NCBI GenBank assembly: GCA_949358305.1
Contig: OX442316.1
Span: forward strand, 9,362,001-9,426,000
Length of the DNA stretch: 64,000 nt
Direction: 5' to 3'
Origin: Strigamia acuminata
Taxonomy: Eukaryota > Arthropoda > Chilopoda > Geophilomorpha > Linotaeniidae
The notes beneath the pieces were generated by a model. That model was given only the letters and a program-made list of their open reading frames with translations, did no database searches and was not told the origin of the DNA. The stretch's first letter is position 1, and each line of letters begins with the position of its first letter. The position numbers were made by a program, and so were the translations under genes. This document shows positions 53,201 to 64,000 of this stretch, in pieces.

Positions 53201-56200
53201 ACTTCGATGATGATTAAAGTTCCAGCCAAACCGACGTAACCAAAAAATCCAATTGATGCACCGACAGAGAGCAAAACAATTAAAACTCCACTCAAGCCGA
53301 GCGTAATTTTGGAATCAATCTGCAAAATATTTTAATAACAAGTTTACGTTGCAGGAAATTTAAAGTTTAAAATTTAAATTCAATTCACCAGAAGACGATT
53401 TAAGCGATTCGCTTGCCCCAATGCAATAGAAATGTACGCAAACATGATCAAATAACTAATGAGTATTGTGCTGACATCGGATTTACTTTCCCGATCTAAT
53501 TCGTCTTGAATGGAGCGCTGCAGTTAAAATTACGATTAGAAAGAAAATATTGAATTAAAGAGAATAAATTGTTCATACTTCAGATGTAAATGCAATTGTC
53601 ATATTAGGGTTTTTATATGACTTAATAAAATCTACATATCTAAATAAATAAATAAAATTAATTAATTAATTAATAACTGGCTAATTAATGTAATTGAATA
53701 CGCACACTTTTTCCCACGCCATTACTTTCTCCAGTTTATCAGAACTGTTGTAATAGTTGTTATTGAGAATTGTGATAACTGCAGCTCTTGCATTGAAATA
53801 TTCCTTTCCTTCAAAACCACCAAGTGCTACGAAAGGAAAAACGGGGCCACCGTAAGTTCCCAAGCACGAAGGTGCAGTTGGATTTCTGCAAAAATTAAAC
53901 TACATAGAATCACATCGTTATTAAAACTAACAAAATTAATGTTACTTACCGAAAACAACCTTGCAATACATCCAAATAATTCGATTGTGTCATTAACGTT
54001 TGATTGTTTTGGAAATAATTAGGCAAACTCTGTATAGTGCATTCATTATTATCGGGAGCTAAAGGTGCAAAACAGGTGTCGTTAAGAGCCACTAGTTCGC
54101 CGTTCCATTCGGCAGTTAATGCTTCAATCTTTAACTGCAAATCTAAAAGCTGGAAATAAAAGAAATGCATTTAAAAAAATAATACTTTGACTGTTATTAA
54201 AAATTAAATACCTGTAACATAAAATTCATTCTAAACACGGGTCCGTAAGCTGTTTCTTTACCGGGTGGTATGAAATTTGTATCATCGGTTGGGGTTATGA
54301 TTAGTTGCTCGGTTCGATAAAACGGTTCAAAATGTTGGTCAAAATAATCCCGCTCAACGCGAGCACGACTGCTAGGCATTGCCCATAATTCAATCGGGTC
54401 AGTGATGACTTTAAAAAATACGACACCGCTCGTCAGGGCAGCGGCTACAGCCAAGCCGCTGATTAAAACGATCAAAGTGTGGGTCGCACAAAACTTTCCC
54501 CACACAGTAAAGAATCGATTAATAGATCCTTCAAAACCTGCAACGAATCGTGTATAACATCCAACCATTTCGTCGATGTTGTTTATTGCTGTTTCTGATG
54601 TTACTGTGCTCGTTTCTGCTTTGTTTGCTACGCGTGCTGAAGTAAAAGAAAAAAATGTTTTAGATTTGTTTACTTTACAAAATGTATTAAATATACAATA
54701 TATGTATTGCAAAATATTACCGTGGAACGATTAAAATACTTCTAATAAGATAAAAATATATTTTTTTAAAGTTATGGGATGAGTGATGTATACACAGACC
54801 TTTCAATTTATGTTGGGATTCTGATGATGATAAGGAGGATTTGGTGTTTTCTGCTGTGTAAAAACTCAAAATACTCAATTTTGAAAATAAATTAGGGTTT
54901 TTGTTAAAGAATTAGTGAGAATTTTAAAGTTCCACAGTAGGTACCAACAGCATGCCATCCAATAACCAAAGCCAATAAATAAAATCAATTTCAAAAATTA
55001 AACTGATTTAGAATGTTACGATATCGTATATCTGATATGCACAGACAAACAACAGGTTGGATACAAGACCAAGAAATGTGAGAGTGCTTAGTGATGTAAA
55101 TTTGCTTCCCCACACCACAGAAATGAGAAACTAGCAACTAGCCGTCAGTGTTATCAGTCAAACCTACATTGTCGCTTAAGCGTAGTGAAAGGAATTGTTT
55201 CTTCAATTTCCTTGGAATTAGAATCCAACCCATTATCACTACTGAGCAGTGTTGCAGTCAAGAAGTCATCTATTGCTAATATTGCATGCATTGAAAAAGC
55301 GAGATTAAAACATGATAGGTGGCGATTTGTACGTTACGTCGCAGCTTTAAATAATTACACGTTTAGCAAAAATAATACCTTGCTTTTTCTCCATTTTCTT
55401 AAAAACGATAAAGCTAATTATGACGAATGGAAGAGACAAAGCAAAAAATACGAGGATAGAAATTTCGATAACTCCGTCGTAACCAAATAATTTGAACGAT
55501 TCAGGATCCGCTGGATAAGGCGGTGGAGCTGGGCATGAATCTTCACAATCGACACAACTGCATGCACTTTCATTCTGTAAATTTAACCAAAATATAATGG
55601 TACTGTAATTTAAATTTCCTATTTGAATAATTACCTCGCTCCGTTCATTACATTTACTGACGTGTACATGAAGTGGTTCAAACGTTATACCATGTTCGTC
55701 TACTGTTTCCTTGTCCCAAAATGTGACGTTTATCAAAAACGGTGCAAAACCATTGTTAACATCACCCATGTACGTCAACCACCGATCTCCGGTGCACAAT
55801 TCAGCTCCCCAAGAGCCGCATAACAAATCCATGGCTTTATTTCCCATCAATGGGTTTGAAACACCGATGCAAGAGTCAAAAAACGACTTCGTGTAAGCTT
55901 CAGAGACGAGCAACTCTATCGATACGATCGCTTTCTGATCCTTGTGTTCTGAAATAGTTGAAATTGGTTTAAGTTTCCAGTACTTCAATAGAAAAATTAT
56001 ATTTTTTAATTACCCTTATCTCCTTTCTTCGTCTCCTGGATATACATGACGCTACTTTGTGGACCGCACGTAAAACTGCATAAGTAATTACGAAAATTGT
56101 GCCAACACGACGGACATCTTGCTAATAGCGATTTTCCTATTGCCACATTCGCTACAAACGTGTTTACTTGATGCACATCACAACACGTAAATGCTTTACC

Positions 56201-57733
56201 TACACACGCAATTATTTTAATTGTATGTCGATAATTAATGTGAAATATGATGTTACCACTTTCATCCACTAAGTCAGGACAGGCGTCTCTCAAAATGTCA
56301 ATGGCCGATGGATCGAAAGGTTTTGGTGGTCCATCATATGCGCAATTTAAAATCTTAGACTCGTCAGTTTTATCGCATTGCCCATACCACACGCACCTAT
56401 CTTCACCTGATACCTATTTTAAAAAAGAAAATATAAAATAACATAAATTTTTTTTAAAAAATATAAATTCTGAATCATGTGCAATCTAAATCTGGTGAGC
56501 ACATTCAACATATTTCGCAATATAATTTAATTAAGGAAGCTATAGTTCATCTTTATTATGACTCGTCTTATATAATGATAAAACAACTAATTTATCTTCA
56601 TCTTCATGTATTTTTCTGATAACATCTTCAATAATTTGATTAAATAATTCACATTTTCAATGTCAAGTTTAGGCATATAAAGTTCAAATTAAAGTCTTGA
56701 CCTATAATACTATAATATCTACATCTTCGCGCTTTTTTACATTTGGATTGCCCAACCAACCAATAAAACACTTTTCGTTAATCCTTTTGTAACCACCATC
56801 TTGTTTTGGTTTTGAATGGACAGTTCCACAAACTCAACCCACGTGTAGAGTCCACTTTCTAACTTTTGAACACTTACAAATACGAAATGTTTTAATCATT
56901 AATTCAAATTCCAATTGAAATACCGGTAATCTAAAATCCTGATTTTGTTCGACAACACAAAATCTTTCGCAGTTTTTCAAATAATTTCAAATAATTTTAT
57001 CCTTTTGTTTTTAATTACAAAAAAAAAATGGGAGGAAAAAGTTAGACTGGGCATTTTTCCGGTGCATGATTCAACAGCTCATGTTTTTTGGGTCAAATGG
57101 GCAAAGTACTTTTCTTAAAGGAAAAGTTGAAAGACTATTTTATTTTTTTGTATGCATTTTTGTTCGTTACCAATGTATATTTTCCAGGCTGAATATGAAT
57201 AGAATTCTTTTTTTAAATTTGTTTATACGAAACTATACCATCGGATTTGATAAAATTTCAATATAATAGCAATTCGTATCAATTTTAAAATCTTTTTCTA
57301 TTCGCATTCCATTATGAAAGGTTTTTAAGACAGAAAAACTAATCGGATTCATCTACTGATGTTTTACAATTGCAAAAATCAATGAAGTCATCATAAAGCA
57401 TGAACTTAAAAGTCTATTATCACTATTTTCTATTGAATTTGTTTGCAACACACACGAATATAAATGTTAAATGTACAAATATTTGGTTTAAACTGATTTT
57501 TTTTGTTTACTTTGAACCCAATTTTGTATTCAAATTCTTTGCTACGTCTGCGTATTCGCTTACATTTGTGATTTACAGCTACGGGAAGTAAACCAACTTC
57601 TGCATTCATTCACTTTCAAATTAACACGCGATCAAAATTATGAGAAATGGAATATCATATTTACCTTCACGCTAAAATATAATAGGCACACTCCCAAAAA
57701 TGTTCTCGTGTACATAGTCCAATGCATGGTCAT
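50212..57733 (-). CDS. NPC1: NPC1 intracellular cholesterol transporter
   Basis: First exon 57665-57733 encodes a signal peptide ([20 protein letters not shown]). The next exon starts [17 protein letters not shown], the sterol-binding N-terminal domain, rich in Cys ([38 protein letters not shown]). Then a Pro-rich linker ([20 protein letters not shown]), transmembrane spans, lumenal loops ([33 protein letters not shown]), the sterol-sensing/Patched domain ([20 protein letters not shown]) and the final spans ending LPVLLSYIG. Terminal exon 50212-50303 gives [23 protein letters not shown]1 moves cholesterol out of lysosomes; in insects it supplies sterol for ecdysone. All exons I checked keep frame. 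Whether it equals Drosophila NPC1a or NPC1b was not resolved. Confidence 0.93.
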
Positions 57734-60082
57734 TTGGCACAAGTAAACAAATTAATTAAAGATCTAAAGTTACAACTTGTGTGAATGCGTGAATCTTGGT
57801 GAAGCATTCAAAACTTTCATTCGCTTTCTCGTTCGTCGCACTCTTAATTTCCACTCGTTCTACTGTATGTCACGAAGATTATTGGCCTTCTGAGTTTCGT
57901 GCCATTGATCGGTATAAAGCTCGAAACTAAATTGATGACTTGAGGTCCCAGCTTCTAACACAAAAAAATATATATAAAAACACACTGGTGCCTGGTGAGA
58001 ATCGACTTAAGTACTATTGATGATGGCTGACGACGGCATGTGATGGGGTTGGCTCTTGATCGGATCCGAGAGTCGATCTAGAGATGTTACTGACGTCATC
58101 GAATCTCAAATTTTACATACACATCGGATTGGGTTTTACATTTCAACATTTATTTATTTCTTGCTCGAATTCTCGTGATTCAGCCTGGTGTACGCATTAA
58201 CATAACCTTTTACAAATCGCAAAAAGTGGGTTACGCCCTTTTTAAGCTTTTTTATTTATTCAAGTTGCATAAAAAAATGATGGGTTTCGAGCGAAGAAAC
58301 TTTTATCTTGTAACAATTTTTGAAAAGAATTTGGACAGAGGAAATGGCTCTTATAAAACTTGTTACATTTAACTCAAGAATTGTTCTTCAATCACCCGTA
58401 ACCCCCGTTAGGACAGGGATTAGTAACCATTCAAACATCACAATTGTGTCTTTGAACCATTACTGGCTTTCAAAGCATTTTTTTATTCTTCTTTTTGGGC
58501 AGAATAAAGACCGTGTTAATCGAATTAATTGATTATCATTATAGCAGAAGGAACTTGAACCCTTGAAACTGATTAAGTTATGTTACACGACAACATCGTG
58601 TGACAAATTGCATGAATAAGTTGATTACGCCACAAATAACAAAACAAAGTTCAATTTGATGTAAATTAATTCACATCTTTCTTTGCCTAGGTGGAATAAT
58701 ACTGCGGTGTAAAGAGTTTGTTGACCTCTATTTTACTTTTCCCCTGAATTCTTAACCTGCTTTTACTTCTTGGCAAAAGGAGTATTTAAAAATTTGGAGT
58801 TTGGATTAAAATAACAATGATTTGCTACATTTAATCAGACAATGCTATCGATATCTAAAATTTGATAATTTCAACAAGTATTAAGTCAAAAACAGCACAG
58901 GGTTCCGGGTTTTTAACATAAAATCAAAAAGAAACAACTTTAAAAACCATATAACCTCTAACCTAGTTTGAAACAAGCAAATTGATTGCTTTTTACCGTG
59001 AAAAAGATATAAAAATACATTTTAATTCTTTAAATTTAATTAATAAATAAGAAGTTGAATGGTTGCAGAGAACATTCTCCAACCCCAAAAAAGAATAAGT
59101 AATTTAAAAAAAATAATAAATGGAATTATTAAAATAAAAAAATTGTCGTATTTAAAATACATCAACTAAAAAAAAAATTCTGCTACCACCATCCTTTGAA
59201 ATGCAGTGCGCACTGTTCTTTGCAATTCGGGAATTGAAAAACAATCAAACGAGAGACAAAGAACGGCACATTAAACAAATGCACATGCAATAGGCAGGCA
59301 GAGTGAGGCACCTGTGCCACGTAGTCTGGGTCAGATTTGGAAAAAAAAGATTAAATAGTTCACCGTTGTACATTTTGTTGTGACGAAATGTATCCAAACT
59401 TTTAACTGGTTGCGTTGTAGCTATTTAATTTTAGGTTTAAGACCTCTTGACAATTTGTGTTGTGTATTCTATTTATTTGTGCATTGCGCACAAATATGAA
59501 CTGATGTTATGACACTGCAAATTTGGAGTCATAAAGGAAAGAATGGTATCATGCAATAACAATAGTTGAATTCTTAGATTTTAGATACAATATAGGTTTG
59601 TGACATATCATATTGTTGGCATGCAACACGTTTTCAACTGAAAAAAAAAGTAAATTGAAAATAAAATAAACTTGAGAGAAAATGGAAATCGCATACAGTA
59701 CATACAGGTTAAATCTTGCACCAAACATGCAAGAATTTAATTTTTTAACTCGTACATGTAGGCTACCCTGCAATACTGTATTCTACATTTTAATTCAAGG
59801 CGATGGTGATGATGTGTTCAGTACCTGGTACTCAAAACATATGTATACAGCTAAAAACGTTTGAAGGTTTTAAATAATTGCATAAAGGGTATAAAATAAT
59901 AATATTCAATAATTTTAATTCATGTATTTTTAAAAAATTTTTCAAAGAAACTAATTACGATTTTTTATCTTCAATTTTTAAAGAAAAAATTCTAATTTCA
60001 TTGCTCAACGAATAATAAAATCGTTCTCCTTGACCTGCTTTAAGCTTGTCACTTTTCCTTGATTGCAAACCGACGTGTAAGC
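57734..60082. other. Intergenic, no gene seen
   Basis: NPC1 promoter side at the left; the remainder is AT-rich without a supported exon or repeat. Confidence 0.5.
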
Positions 60083-60090
60083 TATAAAAG
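60083..60090 (+). promoter_or_regulatory. TATA box of cysteine-rich gene
   Basis: TATAAAAG, followed by a probable 5' UTR exon ending CAGCACACA|GTAAGT near 60147 and an acceptor (ATTACTTAG) just before AATCGAAAATG. This implies a 5' UTR intron of about 190 bp. Confidence 0.6.
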
Positions 60091-60348
60091 TGAGATGGTC
60101 CTTATTAAACTTGCCATAAGGATTTAAACAATACTCCAGCACACAGTAAGTACACGCACGAGCGAGACATTTTCCTTAATTGGTAACATACACGCTTAAA
60201 CGTGACGTTACAATTTAATTTCATGTTTTGTTTTACTGAATCGAAACAAATCTTTATTTTAAAATAAATTACACCACTTAGAGAATGCTTAAAACATGTT
60301 CCATTGGCTAACTCGTTTATTTTGTTTCTCCATTACTTAGAATCGAAA

Positions 60349-60765
60349 ATGAACACATTCTATTTTTTTACCATTTCGACTGTGGTTTGGGCTTCAGTAT
60401 TTGCTGCCCCGAATCCTGAAGAGGCGTGCAATTCCGAGCTAGGCAAATGTAAACAATACTGCAAAGCTGGTGGTCAAAACGAGGCGTCCTGCGGTAGTAT
60501 TTGCAACGAGGACAACGGAATTTGCATCTGCAGTACTAAATGTCAAGCGACTGACGGACCTTGCATCGAAAAATGTTACAGAGCCGTGGAAGACTACTGC
60601 GAAAATAATCTACCAGTTTGCGTTGGGTTTTGCTTGACCGTAGAGAAAAAGGAAGCCGCCGCCTGCAATAATCAATGTAACACCAGCAAAACTGTGTGTC
60701 TTTGTCAAAAAGAATGCAAAGATGACAAATGCAAGAAAGCATGTCTTCCACCTCCGCCTGCTTAA
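60349..60765 (+). CDS. Secreted 20-cysteine protein, two tandem modules
   Basis: A single coding exon of 138 residues starting MNTFYFFTISTVVWASVFAA, a signal peptide. The mature chain has 20 Cys in two repeats of the pattern C-x6-C-x3-C-x9/10-C-x3-C-x6-C-x-C-x3-C-x4/6-C-x3-C. Module 1 runs from ACNSELGKC to CIEKC; module 2 from YCENNLPVC to CKKAC. The tail is LPPPPA. The CxxxC and CxC spacings recall defensin-type folds, but the Cys number is higher and I do not recognise the family. Helical CxxxC hairpins are another possibility. A strong TATA promoter and small size suggest abundant, perhaps inducible, secretion. Upstream in-frame codons before the Met lie in the 5' UTR. Confidence 0.82.
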   Translation: MNTFYFFTISTVVWASVFAAPNPEEACNSELGKCKQYCKAGGQNEASCGSICNEDNGICICSTKCQATDGPCIEKCYRAVEDYCENNLPVCVGFCLTVEKKEAAACNNQCNTSKTVCLCQKECKDDKCKKACLPPPPA

Positions 60766-61914
60766 ACTAAAACATAGGTAATTATTTTAATTTTTGTCAA
60801 TATTTGTTTGTAAAGTGTGACGTCATTTATTGCCATGAACTAAATACCAGTAATGAGTGTTTATTTTTTTTAAAAAAAAAAGTAATTTGCCTTCTATTGA
60901 CTGGTCTTGAAGGAGGAGATTGAGAAATTAACTTTAACATAATTTACCTTGACACAGTTAGAAATTATTTCTGCAATATGATATTTAGTCAACATTTATA
61001 AATTTTTATTTTTATTTTCAGATCAAACGATTTATTATTTTTTGCTGTAATTAGTAAGCCACTTTTTTGTTTAGTTTTGCGGATATTTCAATCTAATGTG
61101 CACTTTTCTAATAAATGATTTCACCTATTTTTTGATATATTTTTGATTTTATTACAATTTTTTTAAAACACTTCACAAAGCACTTCACATTTCTAATAAA
61201 ATAAAAAGTATTTTACTCGGTAGAGTTTATTTTCAGTCTACAAATCCACTTTTCTTCTCTTCGATCTCGAAATTTTTCATCATATTTTCTTTTTGTATAA
61301 ATGTGGCCTATCGCTTGAGATTCCTCGACGATTTGTTCCCAAATTCTTCATTCTTTTTTTTCATTTCGCATTTTAATTCGAATAATAGCTGGATCGACCA
61401 TCCTACTGATAAGATCCGGTGCTGACCAACATTAAATCAACCCATTCGCTTTCATCATTGAAATAAACAATTATTTTCTGCATTCCAGTTGGAAACAAAC
61501 CCCATATCACTCGTGACTCAGGTCAGTTGTGAAATTCCGCGACTGTAAACGAATCCTCGTACAAAGCTATAAAGGTTAAATCAATAAGTTATCTTAATTT
61601 TCAATCTTCCGCAATTGTAGAAACAATTTGTAGCGGAACTTGCACATTTCTTTCATTATCTTATTCCTAAAACTGTTTAAACTCTGCATCAAATACCATA
61701 AATAATTAATTTGATTCTTGTTTCGCAATAAAATATACTTGTATTCGGACTGCAATTATTATTTTATTTTTATTAAATTAGTAAACCGGTTTTATAATCA
61801 TTAAGCAGTACACCTTTTATTTTTATTTTCGATGCAATGGAATTTGAAATGTGTTGTCCGTTGAATTGAATTATTTAATTAATTGCATATTTCAAGTTAA
61901 AAAAGTTTGATGAA
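60766..61914. other. 3' UTR and intergenic
   Basis: AATAAA near 61110 may end the cysteine-rich gene's transcript after a 3' UTR intron (TAG|GTAATT near 60776, acceptor near 61020). No coding sequence seen. Confidence 0.4.
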
Positions 61915-64000
61915 TTAATTTGCTGCCAAAACCTTGTACATAAAAACAATTCCATTTTTTTGAAAGGAGTAATTGGGAATTACTGTGCGTGAGATTTGTT
62001 CCCACTCTTGCTTTTCTTCTAGATCGTGCATGTAGTTTTCTAACTTTCCCGCATATTCGCTAACGACTGTTAAATATTCTTCTCTCATTACAATGCAGAT
62101 TAGACCACCTAATAACAAAACAACATCAAATCGCATTAATTCAATATCATTTCTGCAAATAAATAAATCACATTTTTAATTTTATGTTCATTAATCAACC
62201 TTATTTTTTTGGTGCATACAATCCTCAACATATTCAAATTAATGCCAGTTTTTACTAATAGATGGAGATGGAAGGACGTTCATAGAAATTCATCACTGAT
62301 TCAAAGACAGTGTACTCTGTGCGATATGGAACAGACATAAGATGGGCCCCAGTCCCCAGAAAGTTGTCAGGCGAGTGTACACTCTTTCTACTCCAGACTA
62401 AATGTTCGTAAAAACACAGTTTAAAAAAAAACATTACTGCGTATACCAATGCGCACGCACGTTTTTGCACACGTTGTCATCATTACTTTTCGCTTTTCGT
62501 CACAATTGGAAATCGGAATCATTCTTACCTAACGCGCCTAAAGAAGTCTCACTTCAAAAATTACACAATTTGTAACAAAATACTGATTTTCGGGCGAATT
62601 GTTTCTACCCGTTTCACACTTTCAATTTTAGTTCACGACCCAAAATTCGACAAAATGAAAATCCATTGGGCTCCACCACACAGAGTACACTGTACTTTCA
62701 AAGTGGGGCTTATGCAATTGAAAATATTCGATATTTAATAAAATTTGTTATATTTAACCTGGCAGCAACGATGGGGATAAATTTAAAAAAATAAAATCAA
62801 TCTTTGGCTTATATTCAAGTTTAGGTGCAGCAAATAAAATTTAAAAAAATAATAATAATAATATTTATCAATAAAATTATTGCCATTAATTTCAATCATA
62901 GTTTATACAGATTTTCAGGCGAAATTGCAAACGAGTTCTCAATAATCACCGCCATTTACACACTGCAATTAACACACCATACCTGGTTTAACGATGCGAA
63001 TCATTTCATTAAGTGCTTTGGTTGGAATGTGTCCCTCTCCCATTCCTCCAGAAATCACAAGGCAATCATACACATCTGACGGTTTATTGAAAAGAAAAAT
63101 GTCAAATTTAATTCAACGTTTAAAAAATCAGCTACCTACAGATTCTTACCGTCTTTAATACTAGTTTGAGTAGTACCTATAGACTCTAAGTAATACTCTT
63201 GGTAAAGTTGTTGCTGTTTCGCAATTTGCAACATTCCGTCAGATGGTTCTAAGGCATCAATTTTGTGAAAGCCCAAATCAAGGAGCTGTAAAGAAATCAA
63301 TATGAATATCACAAATTTTCTTCCCCACTCGCGGTTTTTCAATGGAATAATATTTTAAAACAAAAAACTTGTGTTGAAAAATGAAATGTCAAAACTTCAC
63401 ATTTATTTTCATTGAAAAATGACAAATTTCCCGTTATTAAATTCGCACTAGTTGCAAGCATAAATGCATGAAAGAAAGAACAATTTCTAATTGTTTCTAA
63501 TCAATAGACACATAAGGAATCTATGTAAATAAGATTTCTTCAAAAAGATACTTCAGTCATTAAGAAACACTGATCTGTGAAATTATTGGAAACTTACAAG
63601 ACAAACACTGGCAAGGAATTCTCCCAAGAGTGTTTTCATTAATCAAACTGTGGAAAAAAGACTCCCAAATGAAAAAAGGGAAGGAAAAAATAAACTTTTT
63701 TAATTTGATTCTTCTCAAGATCCTCACAGAAAAAAAGAAAGAAAATATATTCGTTTTATGTTCATACCTCTTTACCAACTCTACCAGTTCCAGCAGCAAT
63801 GTCAATAAGTCTGATGTTGGGCCTTTCATTTTCTGGATAATATTGCTCCAGGAATTTGGCAGCAATTTGGGGTCCATTGTATCGACCTGGGCACAAGTCC
63901 TAAAGATAAGCAAAATTAATCAGCTATGGTTTAGAAAACCTTTATTGCGTATATTTGTGCAGAATATCAAGATTAAACTCAATTACCGTAATTTCACAAG
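61915..64000 (-). CDS. METTL27: METTL27/WBSCR27-like methyltransferase (5' end outside window)
   Basis: Visible exons: 63987-64000 (cut by the window edge), 63768-63899, a third ending near 63155, one near 62985-63077, and the last ending at 61915. The second exon reads DLCPGRYNGPQIAAKFLEQY and the S-adenosylmethionine-binding motif I LIDIAAGTGRVGKE. Then LLDLGFHKIDALEPSDGMLQ (motif II, acidic residue contacting the ribose), VYDCLVISGGMGEGHIPTKA, EMIRIVKPG and the C-terminal GGLICIVMREEYLTVV with EWEQISRTVIPNYSFQKNGI. The order matches WBSCR27/METTL27, whose substrate is not established. The intron at about 62137-62984 contains a transposon-like element. Confidence 0.82.
62308..62692. mobile_element. 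CAGTGTACTC element, probable pogo-like MITE
   Basis: A perfect 14-bp terminal inverted repeat (CAGTGTACTCTGTG at 62308-62321, complement at 62679-62692) bounds 385 bp. Its left arm shares CCCAGAAAGTTGTC.GG with the right arm of the 20827-21013 element, so the two seem related. TA follows the right end, but GA precedes the left end. Confidence 0.6.

Overview
The window looks like insect nuclear DNA, probably from a beetle. It is AT-rich, most introns are short (about 45-75 bp, GT-AG with one GC-AG), genes lie close together on both strands, and the recognisable proteins are animal housekeeping and immune genes. The beetle assignment is inference; only 'insect-like animal genome' rests on what I can see. 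All gene models were spliced by hand from splice sites and reading frames, without transcript data.

Layout, left to right. 131-1056 (+): small secreted granulin-repeat gene. 1980-3592 (-): two related secreted poly-glycine proteins. 4293-7731 (-): cullin-2. 8629-12068 (-): SRBD1 (Tex/S1 family), with an inverted-repeat element (12165-13278) 97 bp upstream of its start codon. 13509-17140 (-): two members of an unrecognised family, one intronless and probably tail-anchored. 17607-19142 (-): secreted inhibitory-type serpin. 20827-21013: pogo-like MITE. 21503-23097 (+): membrane-anchored short-chain dehydrogenase with a charged repeat tail. 24188-26182 (+): protein with two STING ligand-binding domains in tandem and no transmembrane part. 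27126-30723 (-): STRA6-like retinol receptor. 31501-35526 (+): multi-exon zinc-finger protein built from internal duplications. 37200-41767 (-): LRRFIP. 42765-44560 (+): SNRNP48 of the minor spliceosome. 45311-46728 (-): PKI-type inhibitor of protein kinase A. 49400-57733 (-): NPC1 with two candidate terminal exons. 60349-60765 (+): secreted 20-cysteine protein made of two 10-cysteine modules. 61915-64000 (-): METTL27/WBSCR27-like methyltransferase, cut by the window edge.

There is no operon logic; these are independent genes. Loose themes are secreted defence-type products (granulin, serpin, cysteine-rich protein, glycine-rich proteins), innate sensing (tandem STING) and lipid or retinoid handling (SDR, STRA6, NPC1). 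The strongest candidate for something undescribed is the tandem STING gene at 24188-26182. Its two halves share intron positions and phases, so it appears to come from an internal duplication. Its last intron has been reshaped by a hAT-like MITE and a further 170-bp duplication.
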